From: Candidatus Jettenia caeni
Lineage (GTDB): Bacteria; Planctomycetota; Brocadiia; Brocadiales; Brocadiaceae
Direction of reading: 5' to 3'
DNA length: 64,000 nucleotides
Assembly: GCA_000296795.1 (NCBI GenBank)
Contig: BAFH01000003.1
Location: forward strand, 1,841,290 to 1,905,289
Shown: positions 52,928 to 61,761 of the stretch, piece after piece
How positions within the stretch are numbered: position 1 is the first letter of the stretch
How the letters are laid out: each line of letters starts with the position of its first letter
Translations under genes and position numbers: made by a program
The notes under the pieces: generated by a model
What the model was told of the DNA's origin: nothing
Database searches by the model: none
The model's input: the letters and a program-made list of their open reading frames with translations, nothing else

Positions 52928-53572
52928 TTATTTTTTACTTCCAAAAATATAATCGGCATCTTTTGGTGTGAGTCCCCGATATAAATCGTGAACAAACTCC
53001 TGTGCCAAGGCAAGCGCGTCCTCCAGGGTATCTTCCGTGCTGGGAATAGCAAGCCGTATCATGAAGCCCACCCTGTTTTTATTAAATAATGAGAAATATA
53101 ACTCTTTTATTTTCTGTTTAGTCCAATCTACAATGCCTTTATCAATACAAATCCAATAGATTAACAAAAAGCCTTCGGTATTTTTTTGAGCATAGAGAGC
53201 ATGGGTTTTTAGTGTACGACCTGCCAGATGAAATTCCTGATCATTGAGCTCACTTACTTTAAAGCCAGCGCCGTGGGAGCAGACCTTTGGGTTATGAAAA
53301 TTACCTGCATTCAGGATAGAGAAAAACAGATTTTTATTATGTGCATTTACATACCTGCGTTCGAGAATCTGACTGATAAAATTATATTTTTTATCTTCTA
53401 AATTCCATTCGTCTCTTATATCAATACCTTTCCAACTATTCATGGTATAGGGGATTTCCAGGCGAGAAAAAACCTCCGGACTTGTATACTTAGTCCCGGG
53501 AAATGAAAAACAATAAACGAGAGCAAATGAAATCCATGCCAAAGCTATGTAGGGCTTAAGATATTCATGCAT
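52928..53572 (-). CDS. EpsI-family exosortase-associated protein
   Basis: 214 residues. N-terminal hydrophobic segment YIALAWISFALVYCFSF, then the EpsI pattern with NAGNFHNPKVCSHGAGFKV, where the Cys matches the usual HSPExCLPGxGW motif, and LLIYWICIDKGIVDWTKQKI near residue 145. EpsI domains accompany exosortases, often fused to them; here the domain is a separate protein. The start overlaps the UDP-sugar pyrophosphorylase gene by 28 bases, so all three genes of this set are transcribed together. Probably membrane-anchored, facing the exterior. Confidence 0.8.
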   Translation of the reverse strand: MHEYLKPYIALAWISFALVYCFSFPGTKYTSPEVFSRLEIPYTMNSWKGIDIRDEWNLEDKKYNFISQILERRYVNAHNKNLFFSILNAGNFHNPKVCSHGAGFKVSELNDQEFHLAGRTLKTHALYAQKNTEGFLLIYWICIDKGIVDWTKQKIKELYFSLFNKNRVGFMIRLAIPSTEDTLEDALALAQEFVHDLYRGLTPKDADYIFGSKK

Positions 53573-55068
53573 TTTTGTCTATCGATTCGTAAGTGTTCTT
53601 TAAGGTTCAGAAGTCCGTCAAACTGAAATTGTGTATCTATCTTACTTCGTAATTCCTCTTCATCCAGGGCAAAATGAGGACTAATCTCTATGAGGCCAAT
53701 AACATTACCCTGAGGATCCGTGGGAATGGATATACCGGTATTGCGTAACCATCTCCCGAATAAATTAACTATATCCCGTTTTGCTGTAGCTGGCGAATCA
53801 TCGCCTTCTGAATTTTTTACCGGTGAGAATTCTTCTTCCCGAAGAACCTCCATAACCACCCCCTGCTTTACATATCTGAGTATATCAAAGATAAAGCTCT
53901 CAAATTTAACAGCATTATTCTTCTCAGGATTTACCATATCTCCTTTCTCATTCAGACAGGACACCTTTTTGAAGGCTACATGGTAGGGAAGAGAATTTTC
54001 CATTCGGTATACTTTTTCGAGAAAGTCAATATGGATCATATGCACCCCAATACTTCCCGCATTATATTTCAGCATACCATTCCCATTTCTGGCATACATA
54101 TCTTCCTGGCTGAGTTCACTATATTCAGCAATATGGAGACGCCCGTCGATATATCCTACAATGCCTACCTTTTCTTCCGCATGGCGTTTTTTAACAACCT
54201 TTAACGATATCTCTGCTTTGCTCCCTGCATGGTAACCAAGAAAAACCGGATCGGCCATCTTTATGAGCACGTTATCAATCTGATGATAAAAGATCTGCCT
54301 GACGCCACGCCTCTTCATATCGGCAAGAATACCCTTCTCCCTCAAAGCAATAATGACTCCCCCATGACCATTGGGGCTCATCACAATATTTGACTTCGAG
54401 TTCATCAACACCTTCCCGTGCAGATCTACTACAGGAAGCATACCCTGGGTAAAAAAACATACCTGCCTGTCATCTAATCCAAAGAAGTGGTGTGACTGGA
54501 AAAAATCCTGCGTTACCTGATTATTGGTCTCGCTGGTCATGATATACCAGGGAACTGGTATGCCATATCGCTGCTGAAGGGCATGGATCTTTTCTGCATG
54601 AAGCTGAAAGATGCTTTTCCCACTGATCGGTGCGATGCAAATCGTCCCTTTTGGTCCGTTGCCTCCCAGTCTGGATCCGTCTCCACCTGCAACGGTAAGG
54701 ATGGCAGTCTCTCCTTTCCGCAGAGATGACTCCCCTATCTGTTTTGCCGCTTCTGCAAGCTCCCTTTCAAGGGTATTTGATGGGACAGAGATAACGTGGG
54801 GAGGGAGTAAACTCCCCTGAATGGCGGATGCTGTTTTCCGGAGATTCTGATGAAAGAGTTTCTCTATGAGCTGAAAATCTATTGAGGCGACCTGTGCCAG
54901 GAGAAGTTCTTTTTCCCCGGATGATATTTCATCCCACCATGTGAAGACGTGCTGTTGCTTTGCCTCAAAGGTGTTTTTGATGTGCTTCTTATAGTTTGGA
55001 TACTCTTTTTCTAGTATTTTTCTGTTCAATCTTAGTTTGTAAGGTATAAATTCTTTTTGAAAAGACAT
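53545..55068 (-). CDS. UDP-sugar / UDP-GlcNAc pyrophosphorylase (UDPGP family)
   Basis: 507 residues. The nucleotide-binding signature LTVAGGDGSRLGGNGPKGTICIAP, then WYIMTSETNNQVTQDFF, MSPNGHGGVIIALREKG, IFYHQIDNVLIKMADPVFLGYHA and YNAGSIGVHMI fit the eukaryote-like UAP/UDPGP family rather than bacterial GlmU or GalU. It makes UDP-GlcNAc or a related UDP-sugar from UTP and sugar-1-phosphate. Lying between exosortase and epsI with overlaps of 37 and 28 bases, it suggests sugar-nucleotide supply tied to polysaccharide export and PEP-CTERM sorting. Confidence 0.85.
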   Translation of the reverse strand: MSFQKEFIPYKLRLNRKILEKEYPNYKKHIKNTFEAKQQHVFTWWDEISSGEKELLLAQVASIDFQLIEKLFHQNLRKTASAIQGSLLPPHVISVPSNTLERELAEAAKQIGESSLRKGETAILTVAGGDGSRLGGNGPKGTICIAPISGKSIFQLHAEKIHALQQRYGIPVPWYIMTSETNNQVTQDFFQSHHFFGLDDRQVCFFTQGMLPVVDLHGKVLMNSKSNIVMSPNGHGGVIIALREKGILADMKRRGVRQIFYHQIDNVLIKMADPVFLGYHAGSKAEISLKVVKKRHAEEKVGIVGYIDGRLHIAEYSELSQEDMYARNGNGMLKYNAGSIGVHMIHIDFLEKVYRMENSLPYHVAFKKVSCLNEKGDMVNPEKNNAVKFESFIFDILRYVKQGVVMEVLREEEFSPVKNSEGDDSPATAKRDIVNLFGRWLRNTGISIPTDPQGNVIGLIEISPHFALDEEELRSKIDTQFQFDGLLNLKEHLRIDRQKCMNILSPT

Positions 55069-55856
55069 TCCAGGCCAATTAATCCTGACAGAATAATCAT
55101 AAAGATAACAATTCCACTAAAATTATGAAAAAATCCTTGTCCTGCCGCTTCACCAAAATAATAGGTTATGATACATAATGTTATTACGCGGATAAGATTC
55201 CCACATAATGAAAGAGGAATAATGAAAGAGATCAGCAAGGTTTTTTTGGGTAAACTTGTTTTGCTGAGATATACATAAACCAAAGCCAGTGAGAACATAG
55301 TAATAAGAGAACGAAAACCACTACAAGGCTGGCCCATAAACAGCTCATTACTGCCAATGGATAATAAAAGCCCTTCCCTGGTAATGGGATAATCAAAAAG
55401 CCTTAAGATTACTTCCGTAGCAATAGTAATTCCGTAACGCATAGGTAAGGTAATGCTATCCACAATGCCGAGAGGAAGAGGAACAATAAGGATAAGATAA
55501 AAAATGGGAAAAGATACTATTCTTGTTATACTCAATCCGTAAAGATAGTGAATTAACCCGTATAATACAGGAAGTAATGAAAGTGTTGTAATGAATAGAT
55601 AATTTTGGCGCTTCCCAAAAATAAACATGAGGATACCTATTAAAAAAATGAAAAGACCAAGAAAATTATTAGCAGGTTTAATCTTTTTAAGATGTTCCCT
55701 CAGGCTCGTACGTTTACGCCATACAAGCCAAAAGAATATTGGCAGAATAAAGTAAGCATGGGTATAATCGGAAGCCATCCACTTTGACCGGTACAGCACA
55801 TATATAACGGTAGTATACAGGGATGCTGTTAGTATCCAAACAAGATAATGAACCAT
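55032..55856 (-). CDS. Exosortase
   Basis: 274 residues with about eight transmembrane helices. The catalytic Cys is in FMGQPCSGFRSLITMFSLA, the Arg in LCGNLIRVITLCIITYYFG and the His in GQGFFHNFSGIVIF, the Cys-Arg-His arrangement of exosortases. It cleaves PEP-CTERM tails at the cytoplasmic membrane. A PEP-CTERM protein gene lies 140 bases upstream and an EpsI protein two genes downstream. The subtype (XrtA, B, etc.) is not assigned. Confidence 0.9.
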   Translation of the reverse strand: MVHYLVWILTASLYTTVIYVLYRSKWMASDYTHAYFILPIFFWLVWRKRTSLREHLKKIKPANNFLGLFIFLIGILMFIFGKRQNYLFITTLSLLPVLYGLIHYLYGLSITRIVSFPIFYLILIVPLPLGIVDSITLPMRYGITIATEVILRLFDYPITREGLLLSIGSNELFMGQPCSGFRSLITMFSLALVYVYLSKTSLPKKTLLISFIIPLSLCGNLIRVITLCIITYYFGEAAGQGFFHNFSGIVIFMIILSGLIGLECLFKKNLYLTN

Positions 55857-55995
55857 AGAAAACGTATATCCGAATCGGGTATTCAGAGGATTATATAAGC
55901 ATAAAATTTTGGGTTTTTATTGTTTTGTTTGTAGTGGCAATTTCCATATCGGAGAAGGCAATATAAAATTACCACTACAAACCAGGAGCGGTTTA

Positions 55996-56214
55996 TTAAG
56001 ATTGCTTATCTAAATTCTTTGAACCTCTCTTAGCCCTCCATCGGCGAAAAACCGCCAGAGTAGCTCCGCCTGCCAGAAGGAGTAAATAACTCAGTGGTTC
56101 CGGAGCATTCGGAGGCGCTCCATCGGTAGCACCATGACCTGCAAAAATACTACTACTCAATAGTACACCATGTAATAAAAGTATCGAAAACCATACCATT
56201 ACATTTTTTTTCAT
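55996..56214 (-). CDS. Minimal PEP-CTERM protein
   Basis: 72 residues, ATG 56214 behind GGAGGAAT. Residues 1-25 are a signal peptide (NVMVWFSILLLHGVLLSSSIFAG). Only about 14 residues (HGATDGAPPNAPE) separate it from the sorting tail APEPLSYLLLLAGGATLAVFRRWR, with the PEP triplet, a hydrophobic helix and basic end. After signal-peptide and exosortase cleavage almost nothing would remain. It is upstream of the exosortase on the same strand. It may be a released short peptide, or a truncated substrate. Confidence 0.75.
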   Translation of the reverse strand: MKKNVMVWFSILLLHGVLLSSSIFAGHGATDGAPPNAPEPLSYLLLLAGGATLAVFRRWRAKRGSKNLDKQS

Positions 56215-56637
56215 ATTTTATTCCTCCAAAATCTTAAATCTGTAAGAGTCTTTCCTGCAAAATCACTGAGCGCTCATACTTATTGCCCACTACACCTGGA
56301 GAAACTGTGTACCCACATATAAATAATCAACTTTATCTAAGTACGATGTTGTCTATTTGTATCCTGTGTTTTATCGATAAACCAAACAACTCCCCACTTC
56401 CGCTCCTTTCTGAATTAATGTGGAAAACACGTTATAGAACATTCCCGGAAACAGACTGAAAAATATTTTTATACCATTGTTTGCCTGCAAAAATTCGACA
56501 CATATTCATCCTTCAACTATCAAAAAATATACCATAGATAAAAAATATAGTTTTATTGTATTTCTGACTATGAAAATAGAGGTTTTCCGGGAAGAAAAGT
56601 AACAACAAATCATAAAACTAAGGCCCATAACGCTGTA

Positions 56638-56675
56638 ACTGTCACAACAGTGTGTTGTCACACTATTGTGACAGT
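56638..56675. promoter_or_regulatory. Strong inverted repeat in the PEP-CTERM upstream region
   Basis: actgtcacaacagtgtg and cacactattgtgacagt are 17-bp arms with one mismatch around ttgt. It lies in the 721-bp gap 56215-56935 between the PEP-CTERM gene (minus) and the small plus-strand gene. A short tandem of tagtatta repeats (about 56767-56791) follows. Otherwise the gap is AT-rich and shows no gene. The dyad could be an operator or a transcript hairpin; it is not followed by a T-tract on either strand. Confidence 0.4.
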
Positions 56676-56935
56676 CACAGTATGTGAAATTAGAAAACAT
56701 AGCACAGAAAGGCTCATTGTACGAAAGTGTATGTATGTATCATAAAGCAAGCAGTTATTCGTATACCATTAGTATTAGTTAGTATTAGTATCCTGAAGAG
56801 GGAAATCAAAAAAGATTGAATATTTATTGGAATATTGACAGGTAAAGGCATGGCTTGTGCGCAATATCGTGGTAGAAACAACTATGATCAGAAATCTCAC
56901 AGAAATTTACAGAAATAACGAAAGGCAGATACATA

Positions 56936-57127
56936 ATGGAGAATAAAAAAGATAAAATATTCTTATTTAATGAATTTTCAAACCTTGAAGAGGCAGAAAA
57001 TAAGATAAGTAAATGGATTGAAGAAGATTACAATCAACAGGGTATCTACCCTGCTTTTCAATATAAGGATTATGAGAATAAGGATTACGAAAAGTTTGAA
57101 AAAGCCAATTATAAAAGTTTAATTTGA
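56936..57127 (+). CDS. Short acidic protein resembling an integrase C-terminus
   Basis: 63 residues; ATG 56936 with GAAAGG eleven bases before. FSNLEEAENKISKWIEEDYN recalls the last helix of IS3/IS481-type integrases (EEA...WI.xYN...H.AL.Y), but the remainder (QYKDYENKDYEKFEKANYK) does not continue the match, and no catalytic core is upstream. Could be a transposase scrap or an unrelated small protein. Low confidence. Confidence 0.3.
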   Translation: MENKKDKIFLFNEFSNLEEAENKISKWIEEDYNQQGIYPAFQYKDYENKDYEKFEKANYKSLI

Positions 57128-57162
57128 TGTATAGGGATTCAATGTTGAGCTTTTGTATGGTA

Positions 57163-58365
57163 TTAAATAGCAAATAGCAGCTTAGGATTTAAACCTAATG
57201 AATTTAGCTGCTGTTGGATTTCCTGCTTATAGAGAGGATTCATAACAATAACGTTATCAGGTATATGATTTTTTAACTCTTCCGGTAAGATTATCTTTTG
57301 ACCGGTTCCTGGTATATAGCATCCTCTCTTCCGGGGATTGATATCAACAACATAGGTAATTTGATCCTTAATATTTAATATATTTAAAAAGCTCACACTT
57401 TTGCTTCCTGCGCCCCATATAACCGTACCTTCATTATTTTGCTCAATGTGTTGCAGGGTGTTTTCCCACTCTTCTAATTTTATTTTGCATTTATGAGAAA
57501 AATCACGGACGAGGGTTAGCAATTCTGTTATCTTATCCGAATTCCTTGCTAATGACTTTCCAACATCTCTTGCAGGAGTTGCTTCGATGCCTATACATTG
57601 ATTCCCAAAACTCTCAAATAGCTTAATTGTATCGAATTTTGAGAGATTAAATACCCTCTCAAGCGAAGCTGCTCCGAAGTAAGAACAATGCTCATAAATT
57701 ATATCCCATACTGAAAGATCTTTGAGAATGAGTAATATATTGGGGACTTCAAAATATAAAATGGGATGATTGCCTTGCCCATTGATAGTTGAACGTAGTG
57801 CGGTCAGAAATTCAAAAGGATTTGGAATATGCTCAAATACATGGCGACTACATATTAAATCTCCCTGATAATGAGAATAGTTCGCTGAATAATAATCTCT
57901 GATAAAAGTTATTCGATCTGATGATTGTACAGGAGAAAGATTTCCCCGATAGCTTGGATCAAAACCCGTTCCGTAATTTTTTCCTATTTTACAGATGAAA
58001 GATAAAAAGTCGCCTTTACCCGAACCGATTTCAATTATTTTTTTGTCATATAATTGGTAATCTTCTACAAGCCTTTTGGCGACGGATTCAGCATAATTCT
58101 GATAATATTTTGAAAAATGGAGAGAGTTATCGTACTCTTCAGTATATTCCATCAATGAAGAATCAAAGGCAATGTTGGAAATAAATCCACAATCGCTGCA
58201 ACATGCCAGCTCTATATCTCCCCTGAGGCAATGAAGGGCTTCTTCTTTACTTCTCCATAAAATACCAACATGAGCCGGAGCATGGGATATTGTATAAAAA
58301 GTTGAAAATTGAGATGATAAACAGACAGGACATTGAGTTATCCTTTGTACAGACTGTAGTGACAT
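57163..58365 (-). CDS. C-methyltransferase-type SAM enzyme (sugar cluster), copy A
   Basis: 400 residues. N-terminal zinc-binding segment CPVCLSSQF ... CCSDCGFISN, a central SAM-binding domain (IIEIGSGKGDFLSFICKIG), and a C-terminal Rossmann domain (VIWGAGSKSVSFLNIL, YVVDINPRKRGCYIPGTG). This three-part order is that of NDP-hexose C-methyltransferases (Methyltransf_13/23/14). Closely related in plan to 59557-60747. It lies just downstream of rfbF, so a methyl-branched sugar made from CDP-glucose is plausible. Substrate unproven. Confidence 0.85.
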   Translation of the reverse strand: MSLQSVQRITQCPVCLSSQFSTFYTISHAPAHVGILWRSKEEALHCLRGDIELACCSDCGFISNIAFDSSLMEYTEEYDNSLHFSKYYQNYAESVAKRLVEDYQLYDKKIIEIGSGKGDFLSFICKIGKNYGTGFDPSYRGNLSPVQSSDRITFIRDYYSANYSHYQGDLICSRHVFEHIPNPFEFLTALRSTINGQGNHPILYFEVPNILLILKDLSVWDIIYEHCSYFGAASLERVFNLSKFDTIKLFESFGNQCIGIEATPARDVGKSLARNSDKITELLTLVRDFSHKCKIKLEEWENTLQHIEQNNEGTVIWGAGSKSVSFLNILNIKDQITYVVDINPRKRGCYIPGTGQKIILPEELKNHIPDNVIVMNPLYKQEIQQQLNSLGLNPKLLFAI

Positions 58366-58511
58366 TGAGAAATAATTCCTTTCATATGATATAGTATTCC
58401 AGGGATGAAATTGAACATATCCTCAACAGAGGAAAGACTATCCCGCCAGTCATTGCAAGGGTATTGTCCGAAGCAATCCTTTGCATGTATTTGAAGGTTA
58501 TATGCATGTCA

Positions 58512-59282
58512 TTAGCTCCAGATTTTCCATGGGGCGTTACCATTTTGCCAAAGATCTTCTAATAATCGCTTATCGCGTAATGTATCCATGCATTGCCAAA
58601 AGGATACATGGCGGTATGCCGCCAGTTGTCCATCTCTCTCCAATGATTCCATAGGTTTTCTCTCCCATTGCGTAGTATCGCCATCAATGTAGTTAAGTAC
58701 TTCAGGTTCCAGGACAAAGAAGCCGCCGTTTATCCATACCTCATTCTTCTCTGGTTTTTCAGAAAATTTTTTCACATAATCTCCCTCTAAATCAAGGTAG
58801 CCAAAGCGTGCATTTGGCCGGACGGCAGTTAATGTGGCATACCTCTGATGAGTGTGATGAAACAGTAACAATTTACGCAAATCTACATTAGATACCCCAT
58901 CTCCATAGGTTAGCATAAACGTTTCATTTCCTATATAAGGGGCAAGTCGCTTGATACGACCGCCTGTAAGTGTTGAAATTCCCGTATCAACCAAATCAAT
59001 TACCCAATCAGGTTTGCCAATGCCATGAGCTTTTACATCTCCATTTTTCAAATTTACGGTTAAATTACTGTTCAGCGAGCAATAATCCACGATATACTTT
59101 TTAATTACTTCGCCTTTATAACCGAGGGCAATGATAAAATGATTAAAACCATAATAAGAGTAATGCATCATAATATGCCAGAGGATTGGTTGACCTCCAA
59201 TTTCTACCATCGGTTTCGGTTTTATCTCTGTCTCTTCAGCGAGCCGGGTACCTAAACCTCCGGCAAGAATAACGACCTTCAT
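58512..59282 (-). CDS. rfbF: Glucose-1-phosphate cytidylyltransferase
   Basis: 256 residues. VVILAGGLGTRLAEETEIKPKPMVEIGGQPIL is the nucleotide-binding start; MTYGDGVSNVDLRKLL, PNARFGYLDLEGDYVKKFSEKP and the end MDTLRDKRLLEDLWQNGNAPWKIW match RfbF/DdhA. It forms CDP-glucose from CTP and glucose-1-phosphate, the entry to CDP-3,6-dideoxyhexoses and branched sugars. Glucose-1-phosphate could come from the two glucan phosphorylases in this window. CDP-glucose dehydratase (RfbG) is not in the window. Confidence 0.95.
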   Translation of the reverse strand: MKVVILAGGLGTRLAEETEIKPKPMVEIGGQPILWHIMMHYSYYGFNHFIIALGYKGEVIKKYIVDYCSLNSNLTVNLKNGDVKAHGIGKPDWVIDLVDTGISTLTGGRIKRLAPYIGNETFMLTYGDGVSNVDLRKLLLFHHTHQRYATLTAVRPNARFGYLDLEGDYVKKFSEKPEKNEVWINGGFFVLEPEVLNYIDGDTTQWERKPMESLERDGQLAAYRHVSFWQCMDTLRDKRLLEDLWQNGNAPWKIWS

Positions 59283-59404
59283 GTTTTTGTTTCCTTAAAA
59301 ATACAGATACCTGTAAGACTGAGATCGAATGCTCAGTACATTCTGTTATATCTTTTATAGAAAGAGCAGAGGTTTTCTATAATATCTTAATGACTGTTAT
59401 TTTT

Positions 59405-59497
59405 ACCCACCCCTTAATCCCCTCCCGGGAGGGGACTTTCGCCGATCGGGTCGAGGACTGGCTTTTATTCCCCTCCTGGGAGGGGTTAGGGGTGGGT
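59405..59497. repeat. Nested C/G-rich inverted repeat
   Basis: acccaccccttaatcccctcc (59405-) and ggaggggttaggggtgggt (-59497) are inverted repeats; each side also contains its own palindrome (cctcccgggagg and cctcctgggagg). It fills most of the 274-bp gap between rfbF and the second methyltransferase gene. Typical dispersed hairpin repeat; no gene seen. Confidence 0.65.
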
Positions 59498-59556
59498 TTA
59501 TTCCCCTGGGAGAGACGCAACATCTTGCGTTTCTACCATTGAGATCAGGGGTGTGT

Positions 59557-60747
59557 TCATTCAGATTCTACCGTGATAAGCTCTGTAGCGAGACCTCTCC
59601 TCTGAAGATCGTGCTGTATTTCTTCACAGTAAATCGGATTCATTACAATAGCAATATCCGGTTTATATTCTTGTAAAAAAACAGGGCCTACGATTTTATG
59701 TCCTGTCCCTGGCATATACATTCCGTGTTTATATGGATTTATATCTACGACAAACTCAATTTCATCAGTAATATTGAGGGAAGTTAAAAACGTAACACCT
59801 TTAGATCCTGATCCCCATATAACAGCGCGTTTCCCGCTTTGTTTTATCTCTTTGAATTTATACCTCCACCTATCCAACCGTTTCCGGTAATTTTGAGAAA
59901 AGTATAGCACGTCTTTTGATAGTTCCTCAAAATCATCTTCATCCCTGAAAAGAGTTCCATTCGCTCCGTTGCCGGGTCGAGCCTCTATCATTAAATATTG
60001 ATCATTATAGTCCCTGGCAAGATTGATAACATCAAAGCCACACATACGGAAGAGACGGGCAAGTGATCCCCGGCTGAAATAGGAGCAGTGCTCATAATAA
60101 ATATCCCAAAACCCCAGTCCCCGAAGGATAGGAATGACATCGGGGACCTGAAAAAAAACTACGGTATCTTGCTGATTCTCCAATGAACGCCGAACGGTTC
60201 GTACGAAATCGGCGGTAAGATGAATATGTTCCAAAGTCATCTTACAACAAATGAAATCACCGTGGTAGCTGGCATATTTCTCCGAGTAGAAATCCCGTAT
60301 AAAGGTGATCCGGTCTCTCACTTCACTTTGATTCCGTTCACTGATATAACTCGGATCAAATCCAACTCCCCGGTTTTCACCTAATTCGCACAGCATGGTT
60401 AAAAATTCACCTTTCCCGCACCCTATTTCGATTATATCTTTATTATGGAGATTGTGCCGGTGTATCAATTGATTTGCCAGGTTCCGGTGAAACGTGTTGA
60501 ATGTAGGCGAAAACCCCTGAGTCTCCTCATATCTGGACGAATACTCATGCATACGGGGATCAAATACGACGTTAGAAATAAACCCGCAGTTTTGACAAAA
60601 CCCCAGTGCAATATCTCCTTTAGGATAATTTACCGCTATTTCCCGGCTTGGCATAAGAAGAACACTATGAACAGGAACATTCTTCATCTCGCAAAATATT
60701 GATATATCGTGTGCACCACATGTAGAACAAATATAGTCTGCTGACAT
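59557..60747 (-). CDS. C-methyltransferase-type SAM enzyme (sugar cluster), copy B
   Basis: 396 residues with the same order as 57163-58365: zinc part (CSTCGAHDISIFC, FCQNCGFISNVVFD), SAM motif IIEIGCGKGEFLTMLCELGENRGVGFD, and C-terminal VIWGSGSKGVTFLTSLN with FVVDINPYKHGMYMPGTG. The two copies share the FDPSY and HCSYF segments and probably arose by duplication. They may act on successive sugars or as alternative branch methylases. Both lie in the polysaccharide cluster with rfbF between them. Confidence 0.85.
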   Translation of the reverse strand: MSADYICSTCGAHDISIFCEMKNVPVHSVLLMPSREIAVNYPKGDIALGFCQNCGFISNVVFDPRMHEYSSRYEETQGFSPTFNTFHRNLANQLIHRHNLHNKDIIEIGCGKGEFLTMLCELGENRGVGFDPSYISERNQSEVRDRITFIRDFYSEKYASYHGDFICCKMTLEHIHLTADFVRTVRRSLENQQDTVVFFQVPDVIPILRGLGFWDIYYEHCSYFSRGSLARLFRMCGFDVINLARDYNDQYLMIEARPGNGANGTLFRDEDDFEELSKDVLYFSQNYRKRLDRWRYKFKEIKQSGKRAVIWGSGSKGVTFLTSLNITDEIEFVVDINPYKHGMYMPGTGHKIVGPVFLQEYKPDIAIVMNPIYCEEIQHDLQRRGLATELITVESE

Positions 60748-60849
60748 TGTTCGTTTCCACTCCTTACGTAACGTATAAACGCTTTTTATAAATGCCTGTA
60801 GTATAAAAGAAAACTATTATTGTAATATTTAGGAATTTCAAAGCTATAC

Positions 60850-60893
60850 AGGGTGGGCAATGCCCACCCTACCCGGCTACACGTCGCTAAAGT
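60850..60893. repeat. Two short palindromes in the gap after PIG-L gene
   Basis: agggtgggcaatgcccaccct (60850-60870) is a palindrome with 9-bp arms; a looser hairpin cggctac...gtagccg follows at 60874-60898. The gap 60748-60936 contains no gene. Confidence 0.5.
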
Positions 60894-60936
60894 AGCCGAA
60901 GGCATAATTTATCAATGAGCTACGAAGCCTTTCGTA

Positions 60937-61761
60937 TCATCCTCGAATGCAGTACCGGTAAAAAATTTCCCGCGGTTGAAAAAAACAATTCAGAAATTTT
61001 CCCTGTGATACATCATTAAGCGTAGGCCATTTCTTATCGGGAATGAGCCTTGTCATCTGTGATTTATATTCATGTAACGCAGCCCGCTTTACCTCTAAAA
61101 TGTCTTCTATATCAACAGAAGACCTGAAGTCTAAGAGTAAACGCACATTTGCAAAAGGAATACTTCTTAACGTCCTGATGGTTTTAAGACGAAAACTCAT
61201 CGGTACGGTGACCCATGGCCAATGATTCCAGAACCAGATGGGATATTCATATATCATAGTCTCCTTCCTGATCTTTTGAAGCGCTGCTGCCACAATTTTA
61301 TTCGTTGCCCAATGATCCGGAGGGGTTTCCCGGTAATAAGGAATGAAGACCTTATCGGGTTTATGGTGAAGGAGGATGTCTATCACTTTGTTAATCGCTA
61401 TCGTCCGGTTTTCCCATAACTTTTTATCATCGAATTCAAGAAAGGTAATATTATCCTGCCCTACTCCCAGCATACGGGTTGCCTCAATCGCTTCTCTTCT
61501 CCGTATAGACTTCAATGCGCTCTCTGAAATAAACTGCCGATGCGATTGAGATCCATTAGTCATGAAAACAATATGCACATCTGCCCCTGCCTTCTTTTTC
61601 CTGATAATAGTACCACCGCAGCCCAACGTTTCATCGTCAGGATGCGGTGAGAAGACAACGGCGGGGCGTTTCAGCTCATGTTCATCCTGTTCAGTTATAA
61701 CGCTGTTCATAACATGTCTGTATAAACCGTGTATCAGTGATTTTGAGGATGTTTTATGCAT
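60937..61761 (-). CDS. PIG-L family deacetylase
   Basis: 274 residues from ATG 61761, which overlaps the end of the glycosyltransferase gene by eight bases; an earlier in-frame start at 61827 would overlap by 74. The metal site is VVFSPHPDDETLGCGGTI, with the downstream His in YYRETPPDHWATNK. Members deacetylate GlcNAc-type sugars in glycolipids or polysaccharides (PIG-L, LmbE). It follows the GT4 enzyme in one operon and should act on the same glycan. Confidence 0.87.
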   Translation of the reverse strand: MHKTSSKSLIHGLYRHVMNSVITEQDEHELKRPAVVFSPHPDDETLGCGGTIIRKKKAGADVHIVFMTNGSQSHRQFISESALKSIRRREAIEATRMLGVGQDNITFLEFDDKKLWENRTIAINKVIDILLHHKPDKVFIPYYRETPPDHWATNKIVAAALQKIRKETMIYEYPIWFWNHWPWVTVPMSFRLKTIRTLRSIPFANVRLLLDFRSSVDIEDILEVKRAALHEYKSQMTRLIPDKKWPTLNDVSQGKFLNCFFQPREIFYRYCIRG

